DNA of 64,000 bases, from NCBI GenBank assembly GCA_000270325.1, contig BA000048.1, forward strand, positions 826,800 through 890,799, read 5' to 3'. The stretch's first letter is position 1; every line of letters starts with the position of its first letter. Origin of the DNA: Candidatus Caldarchaeum subterraneum (lineage in GTDB: Archaea > Thermoproteota > Nitrososphaeria_A > Caldarchaeales > Caldarchaeaceae). The translations under genes and the position numbers were made by a program. This document shows, piece by piece, positions 26,292-35,163 of the stretch. Under the pieces are notes generated by a model. It made no database searches. It was not told the origin of the DNA and was given only the letters and a program-made list of their open reading frames with translations.

Positions 26292-27448
26292 CTGTCCTCG
26301 GGCCAGTTCTCCCACATACGCGATGCGAGACGTCCCTCGTGAGTGAAAAGCCTTAGCTTATCCTTCGCTTTTTCACGGGCCTCGCGGAAACGCGTCAAAA
26401 ACATCTGCACCTTCTCAATCAGAATCTCCTTCAGCTCACCTGTCAACAGCCTGCCCGAGACATACTCCTCCCTCAGCTGCTCCACCTTCCTGTCATCCTC
26501 CTCAAAAAAGTAGTAGAGCCACTGAAACGCCACGTCGATGTCAGGGTTTCCGCCGAGTTTACGATGCAGCTCTACAGTTGGCTGACCTCCTGAAAAGGCT
26601 TGCCAGATTTTTTTGCGGACTGTTTTGTCGTCGTCGGTGAGAAAGACCGCTGCCTCGGGCTGTGAAGCACTCATCTTCCCCGTGGGTCCCGTCAAAGGCA
26701 TCAGAAACCTGCTATGTATCGCCGCCGCCTTGTAGAAGCCCAGGCTCTCCGCGATATCTCTCTGGATACGCCAGTAGGGGTCCTGGTCGATAGCCGCTGG
26801 AATCAGGCATCTCCTTTTCTCGAACATTGTTGGCACTATTTGGATGGCGGGGAAAAACACCATCCCGATGTTGGTCTGCTCGTTGAAGCCGAAGACTGCA
26901 CGCACCCAGCTGAAGTTAATCTTTCTAGCCACTTTCAGGACGGGGCGGTACATCCGCGCCATGAACTCTGTGTTTCGGAAGATGAAGGTTTTGTCGGGGT
27001 CGAAGCCGACCGCGGCTATGTTGACCATGTTGTCGAGAGACCAGTAGGCCGTGTCCTCGAGTGTCAGCCCACGCGTCTCCTCGAGAAACTTCTCGTCATC
27101 GGTCATCTGGATGTAGACGTTTGCGCCGAATCTTTCCTGCAGCCATTTTGTGAAGAAGAAGGGGATGATGTGGCCGACATGCATGGGGCCGCTGGGGCCT
27201 CTGCCGGTGTAGAGATAGAATCCTCTGCCGGATTCATGGTCGTCGAGAACATGGCCGAGGTCTCTGTGGGAGAAGAAGACTCTGCGCCGCAGCATGTGAT
27301 TGCTCCCGCCAGCGGCTTTTTCCAGACGCTTCATCAACTCATCCGTGATAAGCTCTGTGCCAAACTCTCTGACAAGCCTCTCGTAGTTGACCGCGCCCTC
27401 AACCTCCCACGGCGTAACACGGAAACTCTCCCCACTATTCGCCAACAA
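26288..27448 (-). CDS. trpS: Tryptophanyl-tRNA synthetase
   Basis: A 386-residue archaeal/eukaryotic-type TrpRS. The class I HIGH motif is PMHVGHIIPF near residue 92, in the context GRGPSGPMHVGH, and the KMSKS equivalent is GKMSAS near 250. The N-terminal domain that precedes the catalytic core in archaeal TrpRS is present (about 70 residues). A 264-nt gap separates it from the next gene downstream on the plus strand; I see no RNA gene in that gap. trp biosynthesis genes are 31 kb away and not linked. Confidence 0.95.
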   Translation of the reverse strand: MLANSGESFRVTPWEVEGAVNYERLVREFGTELITDELMKRLEKAAGGSNHMLRRRVFFSHRDLGHVLDDHESGRGFYLYTGRGPSGPMHVGHIIPFFFTKWLQERFGANVYIQMTDDEKFLEETRGLTLEDTAYWSLDNMVNIAAVGFDPDKTFIFRNTEFMARMYRPVLKVARKINFSWVRAVFGFNEQTNIGMVFFPAIQIVPTMFEKRRCLIPAAIDQDPYWRIQRDIAESLGFYKAAAIHSRFLMPLTGPTGKMSASQPEAAVFLTDDDKTVRKKIWQAFSGGQPTVELHRKLGGNPDIDVAFQWLYYFFEEDDRKVEQLREEYVSGRLLTGELKEILIEKVQMFLTRFREAREKAKDKLRLFTHEGRLASRMWENWPEDS

Positions 27449-27712
27449 CCAACACCTCCAAAGAGACAGTCGGCTCAGCTAAGCAAAGGCATGCCCGGCT
27501 TACGCCAAAGACAACCACCAGCTGCCAACATTCAAGACACGAATAAACAACGTGTATAAAACCATTTCTGTCAGATATCCATCATCACAGGACAAGAGAC
27601 AGGGTTTGACACCAACGTGGATGTTTTTCCACTACGGAACAAACATGATGTTATCCATGTGGTCGCTTAGCGCGCCGGGCTTCAATTGGGCAGAAAAAGG
27701 TAATAGACTAAA

Positions 27713-28393
27713 TCAATCCAAAACCCAAACCCTATTCTTGTACAGGTTCAGGGTCTCCACAAGTTCTTCGGCTTTGCTTCTGAGCTTGTTCGCGAAAGGC
27801 CCTCTTAACATACCATCTTCGACGACGTATACTTCATCGCCTACGGCAGCTGCCTCTATAGGGTTGTGAGTGACATAAACCATGGGAATGTTGAGCGACC
27901 TGATGAGGCTCCAGAAGTTGACGCTGTTGGGGAAGTCCAGGGATGAGGTGGGCTCGTCCAGCAGCAGTAGCTCCGTTTTTCTCAGTAAGAGGATTGAGAG
28001 GGCAAGTATTTGAGCCTCGCCAGTGGAAAGCTTCTCCTTACGCAGAATCGGCTCTAGACGCATCTTCTCTATGACAGGCTGTGGGTCGGCTCTGAATATT
28101 TTTGCGAAGTAATGGATTGCGTCTCTGGGTTTGTAGGGGAGTTTGATCGGCTGCTGGGGCATGTAGCCAATTCTTCTCTCCGATGGTGGGAGATTGGTGA
28201 TGTCGCGGCCGTTCAGACGTATGACTCCTTTCCGAGGCTTTATGAAACCTGCTACGGTTTTTAGCAGGGTTGTTTTGCCGGTGCCGTTGCGCCCAAGTAT
28301 GATCGTTATTTTCGATGAAACAAATCTTTCTACGTTTATTCGGAAACCGTTTCTCTCAACTTCAAGCCCCTCTACCACAAGCAAGCTAGCCAC
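27713..28393 (-). CDS. Tungstate/molybdate ABC transporter ATPase
   Basis: A 226-residue ABC ATPase: Walker A GRNGTGKTT near residue 34, Q-loop GYMPQQ, a reduced signature LSTGEAQ in place of LSGGQ, Walker B LLLLDEPTSSLD and switch His in YVTHNP. There is no C-terminal mop/TOBE regulatory domain, unlike ModC or WtpC, so anion sensing may reside in the ModE-like protein encoded at 30003. It overlaps the permease gene by 8 nt, third in the binding protein-permease-ATPase order. Confidence 0.85.
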   Translation of the reverse strand: MASLLVVEGLEVERNGFRINVERFVSSKITIILGRNGTGKTTLLKTVAGFIKPRKGVIRLNGRDITNLPPSERRIGYMPQQPIKLPYKPRDAIHYFAKIFRADPQPVIEKMRLEPILRKEKLSTGEAQILALSILLLRKTELLLLDEPTSSLDFPNSVNFWSLIRSLNIPMVYVTHNPIEAAAVGDEVYVVEDGMLRGPFANKLRSKAEELVETLNLYKNRVWVLD

Positions 28394-29081
28394 CTCTCCA
28401 CGAGATAATGTATAGCAGGCCGCTGAAGACCATGCCCAGGGCTGCGACGATTACCGCGTATGGAACGGCTACTTCAGCTCCTCCTGTCTGGAAAAGCTCG
28501 AACATATAGACTCCTACTGTAGAAGGTGTATAGGACACAATCAGAAGCGCGCCAAGCTCCGAGAATGCTCTCAACCACATGAGCATGAACGAGACAGCCC
28601 AACCAAGCCCCATGGCCCGCATGTGTATCCAGATGTTGCGTAGCTCTCCCACGCCCAGCACGGAGAGAAACTCGTCAAGAGCCTTGACGGTGGCGGATAG
28701 CCCCGAAGCCACCGAGCCAACACCAAGCGGCAGCGAAACAATCATCATAGTAATTATGACTGCGAGCCACGTGTCAACTATGTTCAATGCCAAAAAAAGC
28801 GGCAGAACCATAAGCCCTATTGCAGTATGCGGTATAGCTGTCGCAAACATCAGAAAAGGCAAGACCACTGCGAGGCCCCTGGCGGAGACATAGAACCCCA
28901 GCAGGACAGCAAGAGGGAAAGCAAGCAAAGACGCTATAGAAGCTGCCAACGCTGTGTTGACGATTGATGTATAGGGATCTGGGGGAAGGGTTAGACGCTG
29001 GTAGAGAAGCGGCGGTAGAAAGAGAACCGCGACATACATTATGGCGGCTGCTAACACAATTATTTTCAAAGGATTTTTCAT
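28386..29081 (-). CDS. Tungstate/molybdate ABC transporter permease
   Basis: A 231-residue permease with six predicted helices and the binding-protein-dependent transport loop MRAMGLGWAVSFMLMWLRAF followed by SELGALLIVSY, which matches the EAA-type coupling loop of ModB/WtpB/TupB permeases. It starts 6 nt after the binding-protein gene and overlaps the ATPase gene, giving one operon. Substrate assignment depends on the binding protein and on the divergent ModE-like regulator. Confidence 0.88.
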   Translation of the reverse strand: MKNPLKIIVLAAAIMYVAVLFLPPLLYQRLTLPPDPYTSIVNTALAASIASLLAFPLAVLLGFYVSARGLAVVLPFLMFATAIPHTAIGLMVLPLFLALNIVDTWLAVIITMMIVSLPLGVGSVASGLSATVKALDEFLSVLGVGELRNIWIHMRAMGLGWAVSFMLMWLRAFSELGALLIVSYTPSTVGVYMFELFQTGGAEVAVPYAVIVAALGMVFSGLLYIISWRGG

Positions 29082-29087
29082 GGCTGC

Positions 29088-29936
29088 TCAGCCGGCTGCA
29101 CGTATGCCTGCGATTGACAGGTCAATTTGCTTCAACAGCTCAAGCAGATTATCGCCTCTTTCGCTGAAGCTAAAGGCTGCGGCTTCAAATCGTTTGACAA
29201 CTACATCTCCCCCCTTAAGCTTGGCCACTATCGTGATTGGCGGGTCATTCTCAAAATTCAGGTGAGGGGGCATTTCTATGATGTTGTATGTTTGACTGTA
29301 GTTTCGGACGATGATGAAGGGGGAGTGTGCAAATATGCAATCCACCCCACCGGCCTCGAGAAGTGTTCCCGCGCCGTCGAGGTTTGGCCTGAGGTAAAAC
29401 CTCCCCGACGCCGATATCTCAGAGAGCTCCATAACCAAAGTGTCTCCCGATTCTTGATAACGTATGTTCAGGCTTTGCTGTAGCTCGTCAATGAGCTCTG
29501 GAAAACGTTCGCTTGCAAGGAGATACAATGCCGCCAAAGCTCTGTAGCCTATGGGCGCCTGATTGGGGTCAGCCAACCCGATTTTCACGGTCTTCACTGC
29601 ATCGAGGCTGTTTATCCCTTTTTGACATACGAAAGTCAGTCTAAAGTATCCTAACGTCAATTCCTTCCGGTAGTTGAGGCCGTGCTTTAGCTCGCTGTCG
29701 ACTGTGAGGTAGAGGTCTGGGGTTCTTCCTGACTTGATGAGGTTGGCCGCTGCAACGCTGCCGTAGACCTGTATGTTTAATGGCTCGGTTGTAAGTGTGG
29801 ATAGAATGTCAGAGACTCTTCTTAAGGTTGGCGCGGAGTAAACAAGCGCAGCCTGCGGCTTTGTAAAAGCGGTGGCCAACAGGGTCAAAACAGTTATTGC
29901 CGCAGCCCATAGTAATATGAAATTTTTGCCCTTCAC
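29088..29936 (-). CDS. Tungstate/molybdate-binding protein (WtpA/ModA-like)
   Basis: A secreted oxyanion-binding protein. The family segment ADPNQAPIGYRALAALYLL (central) is characteristic of WtpA/ModA, and the N-terminus has a hydrophobic anchor (FILLWAAAITVLTLLATA). I prefer GTG 29936, which gives a compact MKGKNF signal sequence and sits about 28 nt from a strong TATA (TATATATAAAG on this strand). An ATG at 29975 would place the TATA inside the coding sequence. Tungstate is plausible for a thermophile with tungsten enzymes, but molybdate cannot be excluded. Confidence 0.83.
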   Translation of the reverse strand: MKGKNFILLWAAAITVLTLLATAFTKPQAALVYSAPTLRRVSDILSTLTTEPLNIQVYGSVAAANLIKSGRTPDLYLTVDSELKHGLNYRKELTLGYFRLTFVCQKGINSLDAVKTVKIGLADPNQAPIGYRALAALYLLASERFPELIDELQQSLNIRYQESGDTLVMELSEISASGRFYLRPNLDGAGTLLEAGGVDCIFAHSPFIIVRNYSQTYNIIEMPPHLNFENDPPITIVAKLKGGDVVVKRFEAAAFSFSERGDNLLELLKQIDLSIAGIRAAG

Positions 29937-29958
29937 ATCCCATTTCGCGGCCGAATTC

Positions 29959-29970
29959 TTTATATATTTT
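29959..29970. promoter_or_regulatory. Bidirectional TATA of the tungstate transporter / ModE intergenic region
   Basis: TTTATATATTTT reads as a TATA box on both strands. On minus it is spaced correctly for GTG 29936, and on plus it precedes the ModE-like gene by about 35 nt. Confidence 0.5.
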
Positions 29971-29982
29971 TGCATTCTGTTT

Positions 29983-30000
29983 CATATCGGTGCATATCGG
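29983..30000. promoter_or_regulatory. Direct repeat, candidate ModE operator
   Basis: CATATCGG occurs twice, separated by TG, immediately before the proposed modE start and within 40 nt of both promoters. A ModE-like autoregulator site is an attractive inference. The repeat is direct rather than the inverted arrangement of the bacterial ModE site. Confidence 0.35.
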
Positions 30001-30002
30001 CG

Positions 30003-30518
30003 TTGGTGACCGTAAATTTGGAGGGAAAAACCATAGAACTTGAGCCGGAGAGGTTTGAGCTTCTCGAGAACATAAACAGAGCATCTAGCATATCCTCTGC
30101 CTGTCTCCAGATGGGCATCAGCTATAGAACCGCCGTAAACTGGTTGAAGGATATTGAGAGAAAGGCTGGCGGCAAGCCTGTCCAATCCATCCGAGGGGGC
30201 AGAAACAAGGGATTGACACTTCTCACAGAGCTTGGACACAAGCTCCTCGAAGCATACTACTCCGCCCAATCAATCCACAGGCCAGGGTTCATCAAATCAT
30301 TCATAGAACTTAGACTCAGTGCTAGAAACATACTCACTGGGCATGTGAAGCATGTGACCGAAGGAGATGTGATAAGCATGGTGAGCGTCGACTTGGATGG
30401 CCATCAAGAGGTAAAATCCATTATAACAACCGATAGCCTAAAACGTCTCAAAATCTCTCCCGGCGACCCGGTGTTCATCATTCTGAAAGCCACTGAAACC
30501 CTCCTGATGAAGAGATAA
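30003..30518 (+). CDS. modE: ModE-like transcriptional regulator with mop domain
   Basis: A regulator of about 171 residues. The N-terminal winged helix of the LysR/ModE type (ISSACLQMGISYRTAVNWLK and GGRNKGLTLLTELGHKLLEAY) is followed by a C-terminal mop/TOBE molybdate-binding module (SARNILTGHVKHVTEGDVIS through GDPVFIILKATE). It is divergent from the tungstate/molybdate transporter operon, which it probably represses when the anion is bound. TTG 30003 or GTG 30006 are the likely starts; the frame also opens at 29970 but that overlaps the TATA. Confidence 0.88.
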   Translation: MVTVNLEGKTIELEPERFELLENINRASSISSACLQMGISYRTAVNWLKDIERKAGGKPVQSIRGGRNKGLTLLTELGHKLLEAYYSAQSIHRPGFIKSFIELRLSARNILTGHVKHVTEGDVISMVSVDLDGHQEVKSIITTDSLKRLKISPGDPVFIILKATETLLMKR

Positions 30519-30791
30519 AACAGTAAATCGACTCAGGCCACAGCCTCCATTTCACCGACCTGTTTTACACAAAAATCGATGTTTTTAGTCGGGCTGTTTA
30601 TCGCCTTTGGGAGAAGCTGGTCAAGACCGCCTTAGCTAAGCCTCAGGTGTCAAGATTGGTGGATATTCTACACGGATTATCCGATGACCAAGAAGGGAAG
30701 TCTCATGCATATGACCATGCATCAATTATAAATGTTGTTGGCTGCTCTTCTAAAAACACTAATAAGCCGAGCATAACGGTTTTTCCGCGGC

Positions 30792-31844
30792 ATGAAGACC
30801 TACAGCGTCGCGATTCTGGGGGCCACGGGGATGGTTGGCCAGCACTATATCAGGATGCTGTATCGTCATCCATGGTTTAGGATAACGGCTTTGACCGGGA
30901 AGGAGTCGGTTGGCAGAAAGTATGTTGAGGCTGTGAGGGGTGAGGCGCCTGAGCCTCCTAAGGAGATTGCGGAGATGGAGGTTTTGCCCACGGACCCGAA
31001 GAAGGTTGACGCCGATTTCGTGTTCAGTTGTTTGCCGACGGAGGCCGCGAGAGAGGCTGAGCCAAAATTCGCCGAAGCAGGGTTTCCGGTCTTCAGCGAC
31101 GCCGCAGCTTATAGAATGGAGGAGGACGTGCCCCTTATAGTTCCCGAAATCAACCACGACCATCTCAACATGGTTCACATCCAGAGAAAGAAACGGGGCT
31201 GGGAAGGCTACATCGTCACCACACCCAACTGCACAACGGTCGGGCTGGTGCTTCCTCTTCAGCCGCTGAAACAACATCTCGGCGTAAAGAAAGTGATTGT
31301 CACTACGATGCAGGCCGTCTCGGGAGCCGGCTACCCCGGTGTCGCATCCCTCTCCATACTGGGAAACGTCATCCCATACATCTCCGGTGAAGAGCGGAAA
31401 GTCGAGACAGAAACCGCGAAGATTCTCGGCCGCTACGGCGATGGCCGCTTCACCCACGACAGCGTCGAGGTTCACGCCACATGCACACGCGTTCCCACCC
31501 TGGATGGACACATGGAGTCAATCTATCTCGAGACGGCGAAGCCTGCAGACGAGGAAACCGTCGCGGAACTGTTGGCGGAGTATGTTTCTCTTCCGCAGGA
31601 GCTTAACCTTCCTACAGCGCCTGCGAGGCCCATCGTTGTACGCAGAGAGCTTGACAGGCCTCAGACAAGGATTGATGTTGACGCTGGCACGGTTCCCGGC
31701 ATGAGTGTGTCTGTTGGAAGAATCCGTGTGAACGGTGAGAAGGTGAGGTTTATCTCTCTGAGTCACAACCTTATCCGCGGCGCTGCTGGGGGCACGATTT
31801 TGACGGCTGAGCTGGCCCGTCACATGGGGTTGCTGGGTGAGTAG
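30792..31844 (+). CDS. asd: Aspartate-semialdehyde dehydrogenase
   Basis: A 350-residue archaeal-type ASA dehydrogenase. The NADP-binding start is LGATGMVGQHYIRML, the active-site Cys lies in TTPNCTTVGL (about residue 142), and the substrate region is VHATCTRVPTLDGHME. It is the first gene of the seven-gene aromatic operon, because aspartate semialdehyde is the precursor condensed by the next enzyme in the archaeal shikimate route. It also feeds Thr/Met/Lys synthesis. The 270-nt gap upstream contains no gene that I can support. Confidence 0.95.
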   Translation: MKTYSVAILGATGMVGQHYIRMLYRHPWFRITALTGKESVGRKYVEAVRGEAPEPPKEIAEMEVLPTDPKKVDADFVFSCLPTEAAREAEPKFAEAGFPVFSDAAAYRMEEDVPLIVPEINHDHLNMVHIQRKKRGWEGYIVTTPNCTTVGLVLPLQPLKQHLGVKKVIVTTMQAVSGAGYPGVASLSILGNVIPYISGEERKVETETAKILGRYGDGRFTHDSVEVHATCTRVPTLDGHMESIYLETAKPADEETVAELLAEYVSLPQELNLPTAPARPIVVRRELDRPQTRIDVDAGTVPGMSVSVGRIRVNGEKVRFISLSHNLIRGAAGGTILTAELARHMGLLGE

Positions 31845-31848
31845 CTGT

Positions 31849-32637
31849 ATGGTGTTCGGCAAGCAAGCCCGTTTGAGCAGGTTGTTGGAGAACGGCCGAA
31901 TGCTCTGCATACCTCTTGACCATGGAACATCTCTGGGCCCTGTCAAAGGCCTCGAGAACATCGAGGACCTTGTCTACAGGCTCGAGTCAGCCGGCGTAAC
32001 AGCCCTGCTCGCACACAAGGGCGTTTTCCGCTCCCTCAAAAGACCCTTGAAAACAGGAACCATTATGCACATGTCCGCCAGCACCCAGCTCAGCACACAT
32101 TACAACAGAAAGGTGTTGATAGCGTCTGTTGAAGAGGCTCTTCGCCTCGGCGTCGACGCTGTCTCAGTCCACATAAACATAGGCGGCGTCGACGATGACA
32201 TCATGCTTGAGCATCTAGGCCTTGTTGCCGATGCATGCGACGAGTGGCAGGTCCCCTTGATAGCGATGATGTATCCACGGGGCGAAAACATCAAAAACGC
32301 AAGCGACCCAGCTGTCATAAGCCATGTCGCGAGGGTTGGCGCCGAGCTTGGAGCAGACATAGTCAAGACACCTATGCCGTCGGCCAACGTGCAGGAGATT
32401 GAAGTGGTTACGCGTAGCTGTCCGGTGCCGGTGGTTGCAGCCGGTGGACCTAAGATGGAGAGGGACGAGGACGTGCTTCGGCTGGCTTATGCCTCGGTTG
32501 CAGGGGGATGTATGGGGATAACCTTCGGAAGAAACGTTTTCCAGCACAGGTCGCCCGAAAACATGGTTAAGGCCCTGCGCCGCATAGTAATCGAAGGACG
32601 CCGTGTAGAAGAAGCGTTACCGGTTCTTACGCCATGA
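31849..32637 (+). CDS. 2-amino-3,7-dideoxy-D-threo-hept-6-ulosonate (ADH) synthase
   Basis: A class I aldolase-fold enzyme that joins aspartate semialdehyde to a 6-deoxy-5-ketofructose phosphate to begin the archaeal aromatic pathway (MJ0400-like). Catalytic features are LCIPLDHGTSLGPVKG (Asp near residue 27), YPRGENIK, the Schiff-base Lys in GADIVKTPMPS and GITFGRNVFQH. Position between asd and DHQ synthase II supports the assignment over fructose-bisphosphate aldolase. ATG 31849 follows the asd stop by a few bases; GTG 31837 would overlap asd. Confidence 0.92.
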   Translation: MVFGKQARLSRLLENGRMLCIPLDHGTSLGPVKGLENIEDLVYRLESAGVTALLAHKGVFRSLKRPLKTGTIMHMSASTQLSTHYNRKVLIASVEEALRLGVDAVSVHINIGGVDDDIMLEHLGLVADACDEWQVPLIAMMYPRGENIKNASDPAVISHVARVGAELGADIVKTPMPSANVQEIEVVTRSCPVPVVAAGGPKMERDEDVLRLAYASVAGGCMGITFGRNVFQHRSPENMVKALRRIVIEGRRVEEALPVLTP

Positions 32638-33635
32638 AAAAGGTTGTAGTCAACGTAGAGGGCGATGAGACGCTTTTCAGAAAAGCCCTCTCACAAGGTG
32701 TTCAGAGCTTTTTGGCACAGTCGCCGCTGCAGGGCGTAGAAACCTATGTCCCTACTCAGGATGGTTACGTTAGACATGGAGAGAAGAAGGCGACGGTTCC
32801 ACGTGTGGTCATCAAGTCGCCTAAAGATTTGGAGCATGTGGCGGAGCTGGCTCGCTCAGGAGCAGACGAGGTTGTAATCGCGACAGGTGACTGGAAAATC
32901 ATCCCCGTGGAAAACCTTCTCGCTATGATTGAGGGCACGGGCTGCAGAATTCTGGCCGAGGTCTCCAACGTCTCCGAAGCCGAGATTTTCATCAACATCC
33001 TCGAGAAAGGCGTTAACGGCATCGTAGCGAAGCCCGCGAACGAGCAGGAGCTTCGGATACTGCTTGAGCTGGTGAAGAAGCCCGCGGAGATACCGCTTGT
33101 CGAGGCTGTTGTGGAGGAGGTGCGGCCTGTCGGAGTGGGAGACAGGGCCTGCGTAGACACGGTTACGATGATGGAGATTGGTGAAGGGCTGCTTGTCGGC
33201 AGCCATGCCTCCATGTTCTTCCTCATACACAACGAGGCGGTTGGCTCAAGCTTCACAAGCCCACGCCCCTTCAGGGTAAACGCCGGCGCCGTCCACAGCT
33301 ACGTCCTCATGCCCGACGGAAACACAAGATACCTATCAGAGCTCGAGGCAGGCGACCGCGTTCTCATCGTCTCGAGAACAGGCCGGACACGCATAGCCTC
33401 AATCGGCCGCGTAAAAATTGAGAGAAGACCACTCCGCCTCGTCAAAGCACGCTACAACGACATGGTGGGAGCAGTCACGGTCCAAGACGCGGAAACAATC
33501 CGCTTCATCACACCAAGCGGCGAACTCGTACCCGTGACCGAGCTGAAGAAAAACGACAAAATCCTCTGCCACATATCCCAAACACGTGGGCGACATTTTG
33601 GAATGGCTGTCGAGGAGACTGTTGTGGAGAAATGA
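32634..33635 (+). CDS. 3-dehydroquinate synthase II
   Basis: A 333-residue archaeal DHQ synthase (MJ1249 type), unrelated to bacterial AroB, that oxidatively deaminates and cyclises the ADH-synthase product with NAD. Recognisable segments are [20 protein letters not shown], the [20 protein letters not shown] region and [21 protein letters not shown] overlaps the preceding stop by 4 nt, and the gene is overlapped in the same way by aroD, so the operon is translationally coupled. Confidence 0.94.
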   Translation: MKKVVVNVEGDETLFRKALSQGVQSFLAQSPLQGVETYVPTQDGYVRHGEKKATVPRVVIKSPKDLEHVAELARSGADEVVIATGDWKIIPVENLLAMIEGTGCRILAEVSNVSEAEIFINILEKGVNGIVAKPANEQELRILLELVKKPAEIPLVEAVVEEVRPVGVGDRACVDTVTMMEIGEGLLVGSHASMFFLIHNEAVGSSFTSPRPFRVNAGAVHSYVLMPDGNTRYLSELEAGDRVLIVSRTGRTRIASIGRVKIERRPLRLVKARYNDMVGAVTVQDAETIRFITPSGELVPVTELKKNDKILCHISQTRGRHFGMAVEETVVEK

Positions 33636-34324
33636 GCAAAACACGGATATGTGTCTCCGTCTACGGCGAGAATGAGGAAAATCTCTTGGCAAACATACGG
33701 CGTGGATTTGAGAAGGGCGCGGACCTTGCGGAAGTGCGTCTCGACCTCTCGGGATACAGCAGTGTGGAGAGCCTCGTTGCAAAGCTGAGACCCTTCACCG
33801 ATAGGCTTGTGCTGACTCTGCGTCCTGTGGGGGAGGGTGGCAAGTCGTCTCTGCCCGCCGAGCAGCGTGTAAAGATTCTCAGACGGCTTGCGGATATTGG
33901 GCCCGCCTACATCGACCTTGAGCTCTCGACGTTGAAGCAGCATCCAGCCGATGATTTCCGCGTCGCAGGCGTAAAGGTGATAGCTTCTTGGCACAGCTTT
34001 GAATCAACTCCCGACGATGGTTCGCTCAACAACTTTTGCGAAGAATGTTTGAAACAAGGGGATGTGGCAAAGGTCGTAACATTCTCCAACGGCCCACGTG
34101 ACAACATACGCGTCATCAGCCTTTACGCCAGGTATCCCTCAACTCGTCTCATCGCCTTCTGCATGGGTGAACAGGGATGGATAACACGTATTCTCTCTAT
34201 GGCGGCGGATGCTCCTATAGCTTATGCGGCTCTTGGAGATGCGAAGACCGCTCCGGGGCAGCTTACAGTGGAGGAGATGCTGGTGATGCGTGAAAACATC
34301 TTTAGAGGAGGGGGTGGAGGCTGA
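33632..34324 (+). CDS. aroD: 3-dehydroquinate dehydratase, type I
   Basis: A 230-residue type I dehydroquinase forming 3-dehydroshikimate through a Schiff base. It has EVRLDLSGY near residue 33, TLRPVGEGG and YIDLELS of the barrel, WHSFESTP with the catalytic His, and the Schiff-base Lys in DVAKVVTFSNGPRDN near residue 149. The end carries a G-rich tail (GGGGG) overlapping the aroE start. The GGAGG-rich stretch at its 3' end would act as ribosome-binding site for aroE. Confidence 0.92.
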   Translation: MSKTRICVSVYGENEENLLANIRRGFEKGADLAEVRLDLSGYSSVESLVAKLRPFTDRLVLTLRPVGEGGKSSLPAEQRVKILRRLADIGPAYIDLELSTLKQHPADDFRVAGVKVIASWHSFESTPDDGSLNNFCEECLKQGDVAKVVTFSNGPRDNIRVISLYARYPSTRLIAFCMGEQGWITRILSMAADAPIAYAALGDAKTAPGQLTVEEMLVMRENIFRGGGGG

Positions 34325-35163
34325 GGGCGGGTCTCCTCGGCGTCATCGGACACCCAATCGGCCACAGTGTCTCCCCTGCCATGATGAACGCGGCCCTCCA
34401 GAAACAGGGCATAGACAACATCCTCTACATAGCTGTTGACGTGCATCCCCGCGACCTCCGCGGCTTCGTCTCCTCAGCCCATCTCATGAACTTCATAGGC
34501 TTCAACGTCACCATTCCACACAAAGTATCCATCATCAAGCATCTCGATAGGCTGGACAGGTCTGCGGAGCTTGTTGAGGCTGTGAACGTGGTGAAGGTTG
34601 TGGGTGAGAGGCGGGTGGGCTTCAACACGGATGTGGCAGGTGTGTTGGCCTGTGTTCCCGAGCCCGTGAGCGGCAGAGCTGTTGTGCTGGGGGTGGGGGG
34701 TGCCGCGAGGGCCGCAGCCGTTGCACTACACCGTAAAGGATACGGTGAACTAGTTTTCGCGGGCCGGAGAAAATCCACCATGGACGAGTTTATGAGGTTT
34801 GCGCGGAGAAAAGGTTTGCCGACCCGTGTCGTGAAACTCGGGTCCAAGCCGTTTGCTGAAGCGGTTGAGAGAGCTGAGCTGCTTGTCAACGCGACACCAG
34901 TCGGCATGGCGCCAAACACCGATGCGTCACCTCTTTCAGCCAAGCTTCTCCACAAAAAATTGACCGTATTCGACATGGTTTACAACCCTGTTGAAACAAA
35001 GCTCCTCAAGATGGCGCGGGCCCATGGAGCCAGAGCCATCGGAGGCTTGGACATGCTCGTTGCACAGGGAGCCGAAGCCCTCAAGATATGGCTCGGCATA
35101 GAGGGCGACAGAAAAACCATGAAGAAAGCTGCTCTCCAAGCTCTTCAGAGGAGGAGAAGTTGA
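34321..35163 (+). CDS. aroE: Shikimate dehydrogenase, probable CTG start
   Basis: A 281-residue NADP-dependent shikimate dehydrogenase. LLGVIGHPIGHSVSPAMMN is the standard N-terminal substrate motif, NVTIPHK contains the catalytic Lys, AVNVVK and NTDVAGV follow, and VLGVGGAARAAAVAL is the Rossmann loop. The conserved N-terminus begins upstream of every ATG: from the in-frame TAG at 34303 to ATG 34381 there is no ATG, GTG or TTG. CTG 34321, overlapping the aroD TGA (CTGA) and preceded by GGAGG, yields MRAGLLGVIGHP, the expected family start. Confidence 0.92.
   Translation: MRAGLLGVIGHPIGHSVSPAMMNAALQKQGIDNILYIAVDVHPRDLRGFVSSAHLMNFIGFNVTIPHKVSIIKHLDRLDRSAELVEAVNVVKVVGERRVGFNTDVAGVLACVPEPVSGRAVVLGVGGAARAAAVALHRKGYGELVFAGRRKSTMDEFMRFARRKGLPTRVVKLGSKPFAEAVERAELLVNATPVGMAPNTDASPLSAKLLHKKLTVFDMVYNPVETKLLKMARAHGARAIGGLDMLVAQGAEALKIWLGIEGDRKTMKKAALQALQRRRS

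Noticed and set aside
26714-27559. 281-codon plus-strand ORF
   Set aside because: It lies almost wholly antisense to the well-supported trpS gene and has no family features; its length comes from the GC-rich codons of trpS.
30759-31511. 250-codon minus ORF opposite asd
   Set aside because: A shadow of asd in the opposite frame with no domain; asd has complete catalytic motifs.
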